NCBI GenBank assembly: GCA_005656395.1
Contig: SRSI01000034.1
Span: 1-43,249, forward strand
Direction: 5' to 3'
Length of the DNA stretch: 43,249 nt
From: Strongyloides papillosus
Taxonomy: Eukaryota; Nematoda; Chromadorea; Rhabditida; Strongyloididae
In this document: in pieces, positions 43,106-43,249 of the stretch
How positions within the stretch are numbered: the first letter of the stretch is position 1
Layout: each line of letters opens with the position of its first letter
Made by a program: the position numbers and the translations under genes
Notes under the pieces: generated by a model
The model's input: the letters and a program-made list of their open reading frames with translations, nothing else
Databases searched by the model: none
Told to the model about the DNA's origin: nothing

Positions 43106-43249
43106 CAAATCAATTAATTTTATCTAAATATGTGGATTTTAAAATATAAACTTTTTTATTTCATTCTTCCATTGTTTGCCTTTTTTATATGCAGATTGAT
43201 GTAAAAAAAATAACCTCTTTGAATATAGTGTCTAATCAAAAGTTTAAAG
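43106..43249. other. 5' flank of the astacin gene
   Basis: AT-rich sequence upstream of the astacin start codon, with a TGATGAA context just before ATG. No further gene in the remaining 144 bases. Confidence 0.4.

Overview
The window is AT-rich nuclear DNA from an animal, almost certainly a parasitic nematode of the Strongyloides/Parastrongyloides type. The evidence is very small introns (about 35-50 nt, with GT..AG ends), a nematode-style seven-transmembrane receptor, astacin metalloproteases with EGF and CUB tails, a large secreted VWA/EGF/C-type lectin protein, and a nematode cysteine-synthase-like gene. The genus is inferred from the sequence style, not proved.

Layout. 1-4400: the 3' end of one SLC17-type MFS transporter gene, a complete paralogue, and a serpentine receptor lying tail to tail with that paralogue, with 16 bp between their stop codons. 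6389-12898: one long secreted multidomain gene (EGF, VWA, C-type lectin, Thr-rich linkers). Its middle third carries nine single-base frame changes but no independent nonsense codons. About 12830-33540: a tandem array of four diverged units. Each unit has a small secreted protein gene with a conserved leader, an Arg/Gly/Ser-rich basic middle, a conserved NQSxxGD-like hinge and an acidic tail. Each gene is followed by two stem-loops with conserved stems and variable loops, a polyadenylation signal, and then either the first ~16 nt of a tRNA (units 1-3) or a complete tRNA-Thr(TGT) (unit 4). Unit 2 begins with a decayed copy of the end of the neighbouring VWA gene, which shows where the duplication broke.

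The array is full of transposons: two different mariner-type elements side by side in unit 2, one mariner insertion shared at the same site by units 3 and 4, and a young, intact Ty3/gypsy-type LTR retrotransposon (25483-30440; ~150 bp LTRs, TATT target duplication, a single 1469-codon gag-pol frame) that landed in unit 3. These insertions give a relative order for the duplications.

33541-43249: smaller genes. These are a coiled-coil, Gln-rich, tail-anchored protein; an astacin-like protein that has lost all zinc ligands and the catalytic Glu; a PLP-dependent cysteine synthase; a secreted class 3 lipase; a secreted Lys-rich, charge-segregated repeat protein with a homopolymer frameshift; and an active-looking astacin with a complete signal peptide and pro-region spread over three exons.

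The most unusual content is the four-copy basic/acidic secreted family with its structured 3' ends and tRNA-bounded units, together with the pseudo-protease astacin. Intron positions and exon joins were read from splice signals and protein continuity; none has transcript support here.
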